Positions 1 to 6,253 of a stretch of 7,390 nucleotides of DNA are shown here, one piece after another. The position numbers and the translations under genes were made by a program. The notes below the pieces were generated by a model. The model did no database searches, had not been told where the DNA came from, and saw nothing but the letters and a program-made list of their open reading frames with translations. This stretch comes from Methanobacteriota archaeon (GTDB lineage Archaea > Thermoplasmatota > Poseidoniia > Poseidoniales > Poseidoniaceae), in the NCBI GenBank assembly GCA_009936765.1, contig JAACDL010000094.1:1-7390 (forward strand). Reading direction: 5' to 3'. Every line of letters starts with the position of its first letter. Positions within the stretch are counted from its first letter, which is position 1.

Positions 1-1046
1 ACGTCTCCTCCACCTACAACTCCCATCATTGCAATAAGGGGCAACATTGCTAGCCACCACTTAGAAAATTCAGTACCTAGTCTGGATGCTAAGAATATCC
101 CCATGAGTTGTATTATGGCTAATAGGTAAACAATGACCTCGATACCGCTGATGTCAGATAAGATTAGCATAATCCTGCCAAAAACGTCTCCAGGAGGGGA
201 GCCTTCGGAATTGATTACGAAAGTGTGTACGCTCACAGCCCAAACACCGCCGGCTCTAGTTACCATAGTAGCAAATAATGCCAATGCGCCAGTTGCCATC
301 CCAATTCCGGCCCACATGTGATCGGATGTTTTACCCGGTCTTGTTCTAAGGTGAAGTAAGACCACTAAACAAATCCATGGGAGTAGTGAGCCAGTCTCCA
401 CGGGATCCCATGCCCAATATCCCCCCCAGTCTAGGATTAAGTAAGCCCAAAGTCCTCCAAGACCGATGCCTAGAGTTGAGAAAAAGAATGCAGGTCTTGC
501 AACTTGAATCAAACTATCTTTTACTCCCTCACTTGATGTCATCAGGGATGTAATTGCTATTATTGCTAGCGTTATGCACAACGAGTATGCAAGGAATATG
601 AGAGGTGGGTGAATAATCATCAAATCTGTTTGTAATAGTTCATTTAACCCAGGTCCAGCGGACTCTGCTTCCTTGAATGGCTGTAATATCCAAGCTACCA
701 GTAGTAGGGTTAATGCAAAACCATTCATCATTCGAACCCGCATTAGGTGAGTTTCTTCATTTTCACCAGATAATGGATTACGCCAGATTGTAGTCAAAAG
801 AGCCATCCACGCAGCCCATAGTAAGATTGGTCCCTCTCTTGCAGCCCAAGTTGCTGCAAAGCGATACTTCAGCGGTAAATCCTCTCCGCCATACCATGCT
901 ACCAAATGTATCGAATTGTAATCCATAGTGAACATTGCAGCCAGCACAAAAAATGGTAAAGCCAGAATCCACGTGATTCTCGCGTCGGGTTTGTATGTCA
1001 CCCATGCTGCTGTCACTACAGCAAGAGGCATCAATAGAGATTCCAT
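1..1046 (-). CDS. ccmF: CcmF-type cytochrome c heme lyase, N-terminal part (runs off left edge)
   Basis: This is a multi-spanning membrane protein of cytochrome c maturation system I, which attaches heme to apocytochrome c on the outer face of the membrane. The frame is open for 348 codons to the window edge, about half the length of bacterial CcmF. Visible family motifs in order: a WAAREGPILLW segment (67-77) like the WGxHEGSLLLW of CcmF; NELLQTDLMIIHPPLIF (135-151) with conserved His146; the tryptophan-rich heme-binding motif WGGYWAWDP (207-215); LLPW followed by His232; and SVHTF with His274. These correspond to three of the four conserved histidines of CcmF; the fourth would lie beyond the edge. 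The region before the WAAREG segment is shorter than in E. coli CcmF. The ATG start lies 4 bases after the stop of the upstream reductase gene, with GGTGA overlapping that stop, so the two genes are probably co-transcribed. CcsA is less likely because of the His spacing. Confidence 0.9.
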   Translation of the reverse strand, partial: MESLLMPLAVVTAAWVTYKPDARITWILALPFFVLAAMFTMDYNSIHLVAWYGGEDLPLKYRFAATWAAREGPILLWAAWMALLTTIWRNPLSGENEETHLMRVRMMNGFALTLLLVAWILQPFKEAESAGPGLNELLQTDLMIIHPPLIFLAYSLCITLAIIAITSLMTSSEGVKDSLIQVARPAFFFSTLGIGLGGLWAYLILDWGGYWAWDPVETGSLLPWICLVVLLHLRTRPGKTSDHMWAGIGMATGALALFATMVTRAGGVWAVSVHTFVINSEGSPPGDVFGRIMLILSDISGIEVIVYLLAIIQLMGIFLASRLGTEFSKWWLAMLPLIAMMGVVGGGD

Positions 1047-1050
1047 CGAT

Positions 1051-1055
1051 TCACC
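1051..1055 (-). promoter_or_regulatory. Shine-Dalgarno site of ccmF overlapping the upstream stop codon
   Basis: On the minus strand GGTGA ends 4 bases before the ccmF ATG, and its TGA is the stop codon of the preceding reductase gene. GGTGA is complementary to the conserved 3' end of archaeal 16S rRNA. The arrangement supports this ccmF start and suggests termination-reinitiation coupling. Confidence 0.6.
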
Positions 1056-2277
1056 AACCGAAATGCTTAGCTCTTGAATAACCGAATGAAAGTAATACGC
1101 TGATTACTCCTTTAGTATACAGGATTGGGTGCCTAACTAACAACTTCGTACCAATCCAAATTTTGTCTAATGGCGACATAGATCCCAATTCTTCAGGCAG
1201 GCAGTGTGCCATATTGGACAATTCCTGGTCAGATAATTCATACAGTGATGTTTTACCCTTCAGTATTTTGTGGTAAGGGGGGAACTTCTTTTTCCATGCT
1301 TTGACATAAGGTTGCATGTTTTTGTCAGAAAGATCTCCTAAGTTAATCGCTTTAGAGATTGTTTGAGCCGCTTCTCTTCCTGACCAAAGTGCAAGATGTG
1401 AACCTCCTTCGAATAGAGGGGAAGTAAATCCTGCTGCATCTCCAACTAGGATTAGGCCGTCGCCTGTAGTAATCTCTCGAGGTCCGGATATTGGAATTGT
1501 ACCTCCAAATGGTTTTGGTTTACTGCCGGGTTTTCTCCATTCAGGATTCTGAACGCCTTTGCCTTTCAAGTAAGTATCTTCGACGAATTTGTCTAGGTAT
1601 TTGATGGCGCCTTTTTTGTCGGTTGTAACAAGTCCGACATTCGCTCTACCGCCTTTCTTAGGAATCATCCACACATATCCGTGTGGTGAGTATTCAGGCC
1701 ATAAGTAGAAGTCAAGATAGCCGTCATTTTCAACTTCAGTCATCTCGTATTGAAACCCTGCGATGACCTCAACTTCAGTGCCCATGTCTAGCAATTTGGT
1801 GGCGGCTCCAGTCACTCCAGAAGCGTCAATAACCGCTTTACATTCAATTGGAAATTCATTTCCTCTGCCATCAATTTTCCAATTGACAAATTCATTTTCG
1901 CTATTGTAAACTCTTTCCATAGATGTTACCCTGTGGGATAGGTGTAAACTAGCGCCTGCTTTAACAGACTCATCGCACAACCATTGTTCGAATTTATGTT
2001 TCTCCAAAACGTATCCTTTCTCAGTTAACAATTTAGCTGTTCCATCTGGAAAAATTACTCTTATTCCTTTGCAATCTAGAGCAACAACTTCTTCAGGTAA
2101 TTCTAGATCTAAATTGTCTATCGCCATCTGCGATAGGCACTCACCGCAATGGACGGGGACTCCAACTTCTGGGTCAGCTTCCACTATCATGGTACTGAGT
2201 CCTGCACGAGCAGAGTGTAGCGCCGCTGAACCCCCTCCGGGTCCGGCTCCAATAACCAGAACATCACAACTCGCCAT
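1051..2277 (-). CDS. Geranylgeranyl reductase family FAD-dependent oxidoreductase
   Basis: This 408-residue flavoprotein belongs to the family that saturates geranylgeranyl chains of archaeal membrane lipids and, in some members, the polyprenyl tail of menaquinone. The N-terminus carries the Rossmann dinucleotide motif GAGPGGG (10-16) with Glu33 at the end of the second strand for FAD ribose. HCGEC (43-47) occupies the position of the family's conserved Cys/Gly region. YVWMIP (201-206) followed by G215 fits the YxWxFPx7-8GxG substrate-side motif of this family. LVGDAAGF (277-284) is the second FAD-binding GD motif. Length is typical. The ATG start gives the expected short lead into the Rossmann strand, and no better start is visible. 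It heads a minus-strand pair with ccmF and diverges from the UbiD gene. A perfect hairpin abuts the start codon. The substrate (archaeal lipid or quinone tail) cannot be told from sequence; the quinone genes next door make the latter worth considering. Confidence 0.88.
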   Translation of the reverse strand: MASCDVLVIGAGPGGGSAALHSARAGLSTMIVEADPEVGVPVHCGECLSQMAIDNLDLELPEEVVALDCKGIRVIFPDGTAKLLTEKGYVLEKHKFEQWLCDESVKAGASLHLSHRVTSMERVYNSENEFVNWKIDGRGNEFPIECKAVIDASGVTGAATKLLDMGTEVEVIAGFQYEMTEVENDGYLDFYLWPEYSPHGYVWMIPKKGGRANVGLVTTDKKGAIKYLDKFVEDTYLKGKGVQNPEWRKPGSKPKPFGGTIPISGPREITTGDGLILVGDAAGFTSPLFEGGSHLALWSGREAAQTISKAINLGDLSDKNMQPYVKAWKKKFPPYHKILKGKTSLYELSDQELSNMAHCLPEELGSMSPLDKIWIGTKLLVRHPILYTKGVISVLLSFGYSRAKHFGW

Positions 2278-2296
2278 GCCTCCCCGTAGGGGAGGC
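2278..2296 (-). promoter_or_regulatory. Perfect 8-bp hairpin with TAC loop abutting the reductase start codon
   Basis: Read on the minus strand, GCCTCCCC, TAC, GGGGAGGC forms a perfect 8-bp inverted repeat with a 3-base loop, and the very next base is the A of the reductase ATG. The right arm contains GGAGG, an SD-like string, but it is only one base from ATG, whereas GGTGA sites elsewhere in the window sit 4-5 bases away. The left arm contains CCTCC, which resembles the anti-SD. No T-run follows, and it lies upstream of both divergent genes, so it is not a terminator for either. The same design recurs before the SDR gene at 5504-5522. Confidence 0.7.
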
Positions 2297-2322
2297 GGGA
2301 CTTCAATGAGTCGGCGGAGGAC

Positions 2323-2332
2323 AAGTATTCAT
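2323..2332. promoter_or_regulatory. Possible shared TATA-like element of the divergent promoter
   Basis: AAGTATTCAT is the most AT-rich patch in the roughly 79 bases between the two divergent genes. It lies about 25 bases before the chosen UbiD ATG, which would fit an archaeal TATA box with a nearly leaderless transcript. In the other direction it is about 46 bases from the reductase ATG, which would leave a short leader containing the hairpin. No clear purine-rich BRE is visible. This is a weak, position-based call. Confidence 0.25.
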
Positions 2333-2356
2333 GAGCAATGTCGGTCAGGAACTTGT

Positions 2357-3922
2357 ATGGCCTGGCGTAATATGACTCGTTGGCTCGCCCATTTGGAGAA
2401 GAAAGACGAGTTACTGCGCATCACTGAACCAGTCGATGTGGAACTTGAGGCCGGCGCGATAGCGGACCGTCTGGTCAAGTCTGGAGGCAAGGCGGTTCTG
2501 TTCGAAAAGCCGCGTCTACCAAACGGGGAGATTAGTGAGATACCGCTCGCAATGAACCTTTTCGGGTCTCATGACAGGACACTTAGAGCGCTTGGGGCAT
2601 CACACCCAACGGAAGTTGGAGATAGACTTGTAGCCTTGATGAAGCCAGATATCGGCGGAATTGTCAAGAGGCCATGGACAGGTCTGCCGCTGCTAAGAGA
2701 TGCCATTTCAATGCCTCCGAAGAAAGTTTGGAGAGGGTCTTGCCAAAGAGTCAAGATGGATGTTGATGTAACTAAATTACCTATACCCAAGACCTGGCCA
2801 ATGGACGGCGGGCGTTACATCACACTACCCCTTGTTGTCACCAAGGATCCAAATGCCGGAGAACACAATCTTGGAATGTACCGAGGTCAAATATTCGGTC
2901 CAAAGGAAGTTGGGTTACACTGGCAAATTCACAAGCACGGTGCAGATCATGCAGCAGCATGGCCTGAAGGGAAGATGCCAGTAGCAATATGTATTGGCGG
3001 GCCCCCCGAATTGATTTTCTCCGCTATCGCTCCACTCCCTGACAATTTAGAAGAATACATGTTCGCAGGTTTCCTTGGTAAGAGGAGATTAAGAATTACT
3101 AAGGCGCTTACTCAGGATTTGATGGTCCCTGCAGATGCTGACGTAGTAATCGAGGGATGGGTTGATGCTACTAAGACTCGAACAGAGGGTCCTTTTGGAG
3201 ACCATTTTGGATTTTACTCACTTACTGGACAGTACCCTGTGCTGAATGTCACGGCTGTTACCAGGAGGAAAAATGCAGTATTACCTGCTACTATTGTGGG
3301 CCAACCACCTATGGAAGACGGATATTTGGGTGAGGCGATTGGTAAACAATTCAGGCCTATACTTTCTTTCCAGCATCGCGATGTACTAGACTTACATCTT
3401 CCACTTGAAACTGGGTTCCATAATTTAGCCATAGTAAAGAGTAAGCAAAGGTATCCTCGGCAAGCTAGGAAAACCTGCCTTGGATTACTTGGGGCTGGGC
3501 AAATGATGTTCTTGAAAATCCTGATTGCTACAGATGAAAACCCTAGTGATTTGGAATCTCTACTAGATGTACTTAATGACAGAGTCGACCCGAATTCTGA
3601 TATCACAATTATCGATGGAATGGTCAGCGATTCTCTAGAGCCAGCTTCCACATTTGAGAACGTACATTCCAAGTTGATTATAGATGCTACAAAATTAGTG
3701 ACTGCCGATCCTAGAAGTGGCAGCCCTCTCGAAGGCTCGTTCGTAGAAGACTGCCCTCCTTGGCGTAAAGGCGAGGAAGATGCCCCTGGGATAAGTGAAT
3801 CATTAGTTGCTGAAATTAAGGATTTAGAAGGTGTCGAAGACGCCCTATTATTGAGGAATTCAATGTTAATTGTTACAGTGGAAATCGAAGGGAGGCCCGA
3901 ACCTCGTACTGGTGCGCAATGA
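2357..3922 (+). CDS. UbiD-family decarboxylase, menaquinone (MqnL) type, ended early by an in-frame TGA
   Basis: UbiD enzymes use prenylated FMN to decarboxylate aromatic acids in quinone biosynthesis. The 521-residue product shows the N-terminal LEKKDELLRI segment (13-22), the cofactor/metal site NLGMYRGQ (171-178) with Arg176, and EGPFGDHFGFY (277-287) supplying the acidic residues Glu277 and Asp282 of the R-E-D/E catalytic set. A C-terminal IDAT motif lies at 442-445. The ATG at 2357 is preferred because MAWRN aligns without a gap with the usual MAYRD-like UbiD start. Alternatives are the ATG at 2372 and the ATG at 2306, which follows GGGGAGG but adds 17 residues unlike the family. The frame is open back to 2069, antisense to the reductase gene, and that extension is not credible. 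The UbiA neighbour and overall type suggest the late futalosine pathway. After the TGA the same frame continues with a UbiD-like C-terminal domain (see 3968-4282). Confidence 0.9.
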   Translation: MAWRNMTRWLAHLEKKDELLRITEPVDVELEAGAIADRLVKSGGKAVLFEKPRLPNGEISEIPLAMNLFGSHDRTLRALGASHPTEVGDRLVALMKPDIGGIVKRPWTGLPLLRDAISMPPKKVWRGSCQRVKMDVDVTKLPIPKTWPMDGGRYITLPLVVTKDPNAGEHNLGMYRGQIFGPKEVGLHWQIHKHGADHAAAWPEGKMPVAICIGGPPELIFSAIAPLPDNLEEYMFAGFLGKRRLRITKALTQDLMVPADADVVIEGWVDATKTRTEGPFGDHFGFYSLTGQYPVLNVTAVTRRKNAVLPATIVGQPPMEDGYLGEAIGKQFRPILSFQHRDVLDLHLPLETGFHNLAIVKSKQRYPRQARKTCLGLLGAGQMMFLKILIATDENPSDLESLLDVLNDRVDPNSDITIIDGMVSDSLEPASTFENVHSKLIIDATKLVTADPRSGSPLEGSFVEDCPPWRKGEEDAPGISESLVAEIKDLEGVEDALLLRNSMLIVTVEIEGRPEPRTGAQ

Positions 3923-3967
3923 CCAAATGAGGCGGATGCCGAGGCTCAAAGGAATAAAATAAATCAA

Positions 3968-4282
3968 TTGCGGAATTCAATTTGGCAATTGGACTCGCAA
4001 AAAAGCCTACGATGGTTATTTGTTACTGATAACGACCTGAATTTACACGGCGAGGGAATCAATCGTAGACTGTTGTGGCAACTAACTTCACGCTTCGCAG
4101 TTGAACGTGATTTCATCGTAGAAGATGGCCGGATTTTCTGGGACGCTACCACGCCGATTCCTTCTAATGATGGTCCGACTCCGGTAAGGCGTTGGCCAGC
4201 GATTACAATGCATGATCCCGAAACTCTCCAATCGATTGAGAGGTTCAATCTGCCGCCTTGGCCTGACAATTTGGTGATGTGA
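3968..4282 (+). CDS. Detached C-terminal domain of the UbiD decarboxylase, same frame after a TGA
   Basis: The UbiD frame resumes directly after the TGA at 3920-3922 and stays open to the TGA at 4280-4282. The first possible start is a TTG at 3968 (104 residues). I see no ATG or GTG start before it and no SD at a suitable distance. The protein holds LRWLFVTDNDLNL, LLWQLTSRF, RDFIVEDG and FWDAT, followed by RRWPAITMHDPE. That succession (hydrophobic strand ending in an acidic VTD, a LW helix, an RD strand, a DAT/DAR motif, then a HxxP/DPE-like tail) matches what I recall of the extra C-terminal domain of long menaquinone-type UbiD proteins. The strand just before the TGA (MLIVTVEI, UbiD residues 503-510) looks like the first strand of the same domain, so the stop cuts through a fold. 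It could be a separate subunit made from a TTG start, a readthrough product, a recent nonsense mutation or a sequencing error. No catalytic residue is evident. Confidence 0.55.
   Translation: MRNSIWQLDSQKSLRWLFVTDNDLNLHGEGINRRLLWQLTSRFAVERDFIVEDGRIFWDATTPIPSNDGPTPVRRWPAITMHDPETLQSIERFNLPPWPDNLVM
4273..4277 (+). promoter_or_regulatory. Shine-Dalgarno site of the UbiA gene
   Basis: GGTGA ends 5 bases before the GTG start of the prenyltransferase and lies inside the last codons of the preceding frame. It supports GTG as a real start, although no ATG is available, and suggests translation coupled to the upstream frame. Confidence 0.55.
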
Positions 4283-5089
4283 GTGGACCTCAAACAGATT
4301 GCATCGTTTGTGAAAATCGAGCACACTCTGTTTAGCCTACCTTTCGTTTTTATCGGCGCTTACATGGCGGGTGATCCGACCTATTCACAACTAGTTTGGA
4401 TTCTCATTGCAGCGGTCGGAGCACGAGGTTTGGCAATGGGCCTTAATCGTATAATCGACCGAGATATTGATGCGGCTAATCCGAGGACAGCCAAGAGGCA
4501 TTTGGCGTCGGGGGCTATGTCGCTCCAGACAGCGTGGACTCTGTGTGGAGTTTTCTTGGTAATGTTGGTCGGTGGGGCATGGATGCTAAACCCTCTTTGT
4601 CTGTATTTGTCTCCAATACCTGTTGCAGCCTTTGTGGTATATCCGTATCTCAAAAGGTACACTTGGGTGTGCCATTGGTGGCTTGGTTGTTGTTTAGCGT
4701 TAGCTCCTGCTGGCGCTTGGGTTGCTATAACTGGCGAAATTTCATCTAATTCTTGGTACCCGGATTTGTTGTATGTATCTCTGGGTGTTCTGGTTTGGAT
4801 TGCAGCGTTTGACCTTGGATATGCGCAAATGGATATTGAAAGCGACAAACAGAATGGCGTCAATTCCTTCCCTGCAAGGTTCTCACCTCCTGCCACTATG
4901 GCTGTAATGTTGCTATCGACTCCTTTGTGGGCTGCAGCATTTTCAGTAGTTTCAATTGTAGGGGCTGTTATTTCGTTGATTCTGGTCCTTGTGGTATTGT
5001 CTGCATCTGGATCACAATTCCAAAACTGGTGGTTTAGAGCTCATGTTTCCACTGGTTGGATTTTGTTGATTGGAATGCAACTTTCATAG
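4283..5089 (+). CDS. UbiA-family prenyltransferase, menaquinone (MqnP) type
   Basis: This 268-residue integral membrane protein transfers a polyprenyl chain to an aromatic ring acid in quinone biosynthesis. The first Asp-rich motif is N55-x3-D59-x3-D63 within NRIIDRDIDA, followed by NPRTAKR. The second is D184-x3-D188 within AQMDIESD; both bind Mg-prenyl diphosphate. KIEHTLFSLPF (11-21), YPYLKRYTW (120-128), the APAGAWVAITG stretch (141-151) and NSFPARF (194-200) are characteristic of 4-hydroxybenzoate/futalosine-type UbiA proteins. About eight or nine hydrophobic helices are spread over 14-266. The GTG start follows the previous TGA with no gap and in the same frame, preceded by GGTGA. The neighbouring UbiD-type decarboxylase would act on the same pathway; in Streptomyces the homologous SCO4490 (UbiD) and SCO4491 (UbiA) genes are adjacent. 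An archaeal lipid-type UbiA (DGGGP synthase) is less likely because of the motif context. Confidence 0.88.
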   Translation: MDLKQIASFVKIEHTLFSLPFVFIGAYMAGDPTYSQLVWILIAAVGARGLAMGLNRIIDRDIDAANPRTAKRHLASGAMSLQTAWTLCGVFLVMLVGGAWMLNPLCLYLSPIPVAAFVVYPYLKRYTWVCHWWLGCCLALAPAGAWVAITGEISSNSWYPDLLYVSLGVLVWIAAFDLGYAQMDIESDKQNGVNSFPARFSPPATMAVMLLSTPLWAAAFSVVSIVGAVISLILVLVVLSASGSQFQNWWFRAHVSTGWILLIGMQLS

Positions 5090-5112
5090 AGCGGCGACAC
5101 TCCCCTATGTGC

Positions 5113-5490
5113 ATGAATCCAATTGTAATGTCCTTACTTGAATTTAACCAAGCATTTGAAATTCCTCGACTTGGAAGTCCAGGTTTAGGTCCCGATGAAT
5201 TGATTGAATTACGAATAAACCTCTTGATGGAAGAAGTTCAAGAGTATGCTGAAGCGGCAAGAGCGGGCGATTTGGTAGAAGTTCTAGATGCATTGGCTGA
5301 TATTGGTTACATTCTTGCTGGAACAATAATCAATCACGGCATGCAAGATATTTATGACGATGCATTCAACGAGGTACATCGCTCTAATATGGCTAAATTA
5401 GTCGATGGTAAAGTTATCCGAAGAGAGGATGGTAAGGTCCTGAAACCAGAAGGTTGGCAACCTCCTCAACTCGCTCAATTCCTCCAGTGA
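5113..5490 (+). CDS. MazG/PRA-PH-like nucleotide pyrophosphohydrolase
   Basis: This small all-alpha protein (125 residues from this start) belongs to the phosphoribosyl-ATP pyrophosphohydrolase-like/MazG superfamily, whose members hydrolyse nucleoside triphosphates or similar substrates to the monophosphate and pyrophosphate. Counting from the inner Met at 5128, the metal-binding signature is E35-E36-x2-E39 then E51-x2-D54 (EEVQEY, LVEVLDALADIGY). The C-terminal half has the subgroup signature EVHRSNMAK and then a REDGKVLKPEGW-like tail, with PP near the end. That tail is typical of stand-alone house-cleaning or phage-type members and not of HisE. The start is uncertain: in-frame ATGs at 5107, 5113 and 5128 all lack an SD, and MSLLEFNQAF from 5128 fits the family best. 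The frame also extends upstream into the UbiA gene to a TTG at 5056, which is unlikely. The substrate cannot be predicted from sequence. Confidence 0.85.
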   Translation: MNPIVMSLLEFNQAFEIPRLGSPGLGPDELIELRINLLMEEVQEYAEAARAGDLVEVLDALADIGYILAGTIINHGMQDIYDDAFNEVHRSNMAKLVDGKVIRREDGKVLKPEGWQPPQLAQFLQ

Positions 5491-5503
5491 GTTATTCAGT
5501 AAG

Positions 5504-5522
5504 TGCCCTCCTACGGAGGGCA
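5504..5522 (+). promoter_or_regulatory. Perfect 8-bp hairpin with TAC loop running into the SDR start codon
   Basis: TGCCCTCC, TAC, GGAGGGCA forms a perfect 8-bp inverted repeat with a 3-base loop. Its last base is the A of the SDR ATG. It matches the hairpin before the geranylgeranyl reductase in stem length, loop sequence, position and CCTCC/GGAGG content, but the stem sequences differ. No T-run follows, so a terminator for the upstream pyrophosphohydrolase gene is not indicated. Confidence 0.7.
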
Positions 5523-6247
5523 TGCGCACAGCTTTAGTTACGGGGGGGGGCCGCGGAATAGGGGCTGCAATCTCTAGGCGGCTTGCTAAAGATGGCTATC
5601 GCATATTACTGACCTACTGCAATGCATCTAAGCCAGCAGAGATGGTCGTTGATGAAATTAGAGATTCGGGAATAGATGCTGTAGCAGCTAATTGCGATGT
5701 TACGGATGCTAGGGAAGTTGCCTTATTGGCTACTCACCCATGGGTGATTGAAGGAATCGATGTGCTCGTCCTCAATCATGGCAGATATGACCGGATAGAT
5801 GCCAAGGATCTGGATTTGACACATCTTAGACGTACTATGTCTACTAATTTCGAAGGTGCTTTCTTAGTATGGGATTCAGTTAAAAATCAACTCTCAAGTG
5901 ATGCAAGAATCTGTGTGATTGGCAGCCAACTCGGAACTAGAGGTTCATCTCACGGCGCAGACTACTCTGCTTCGAAAGCCGCACTTGCCACATGGGCTCG
6001 ATCACTGGCTCAGTCATTAGCGCCAGAAGGTAAGAGAGTAAACATCGTGGCTCCAGGTTTTGTTGATACTGATATCTTAGCGGGTGATAGTCCCGAGAAA
6101 AGATCTAGTCGTGAGGGAGAGGTTCCGCTAAAGAGAATAGGAACTCCTGAAGATATCGCTGGCACAGTATCATTCCTTGTTGGTAATGAATCGAAATATA
6201 TCACTGGTGCAGTGATACATGTTAATGGCGGTTTATACCTGCCTTGA
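5522..6247 (+). CDS. Short-chain dehydrogenase/reductase, FabG-like
   Basis: This 241-residue NAD(P)-dependent oxidoreductase belongs to the classical SDR family. The cofactor motif TGGGRGIG is at 7-14; CDVTD (58-62) contacts the adenine; LNHG (84-87) replaces the usual NNAG. The catalytic tetrad is visible as Asn109 (STNF), Ser135 (GSQLG), Tyr148 and Lys152 (YSASK). The PGFVDTD loop (178-184) and a C-terminal ITGAVIHVNGG end are typical of FabG-like proteins. ATG at 5522 is the expected start because the Rossmann strand follows at once. The gene lies 31 bases after the pyrophosphohydrolase gene and 10 bases before uvrB. The cofactor motif is encoded across a run of nine G. It could reduce a 3-oxoacyl thioester, a sugar or another carbonyl; the sequence does not decide, and no fatty acid synthesis genes are adjacent. 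Confidence 0.9.
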   Translation: MRTALVTGGGRGIGAAISRRLAKDGYRILLTYCNASKPAEMVVDEIRDSGIDAVAANCDVTDAREVALLATHPWVIEGIDVLVLNHGRYDRIDAKDLDLTHLRRTMSTNFEGAFLVWDSVKNQLSSDARICVIGSQLGTRGSSHGADYSASKAALATWARSLAQSLAPEGKRVNIVAPGFVDTDILAGDSPEKRSSREGEVPLKRIGTPEDIAGTVSFLVGNESKYITGAVIHVNGGLYLP

Positions 6248-6248
6248 T

Positions 6249-6253
6249 GGTGA
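6249..6253 (+). promoter_or_regulatory. Shine-Dalgarno site of uvrB
   Basis: GGTGA ends 4 bases before the uvrB ATG, just after the SDR stop codon. The same motif and spacing precede ccmF on the other strand. It supports the chosen uvrB start. Confidence 0.6.

Noticed and set aside
133..321. 62-residue plus-strand frame
   Set aside because: It is antisense to ccmF, including its conserved SVHTF segment, and has no recognisable domain.
778..1005. 75-residue minus-strand frame
   Set aside because: It overlaps ccmF on the same strand in another frame, and the ccmF frame has clear family motifs there.
2069..2356. N-terminal extension of the UbiD frame back to an ATG at 2069
   Set aside because: It lies antisense to well-conserved reductase coding sequence, its translation is low-complexity and unlike UbiD, and the family-typical N-terminus begins at 2357.
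3920..3922. Selenocysteine or genome-wide TGA recoding
   Set aside because: The TGA falls in a variable linker where no Cys is expected, and I could not see a SECIS-like element nearby. The reductase, pyrophosphohydrolase and SDR genes end with TGA at family-typical C-termini, so TGA acts as a stop here.
3964..4326. 120-residue minus-strand frame with an ATG start
   Set aside because: It is opposite the UbiD C-terminal domain fragment and the UbiA start. It shows no motif, while the plus strand resembles a known domain and has the UbiA SD.
5504..5522. Rho-independent terminator for the pyrophosphohydrolase gene
   Set aside because: No T-run follows the stem, and the stem enters the next start codon. 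The twin element at 2278-2296 lies upstream of both neighbouring genes, where a terminator makes no sense.
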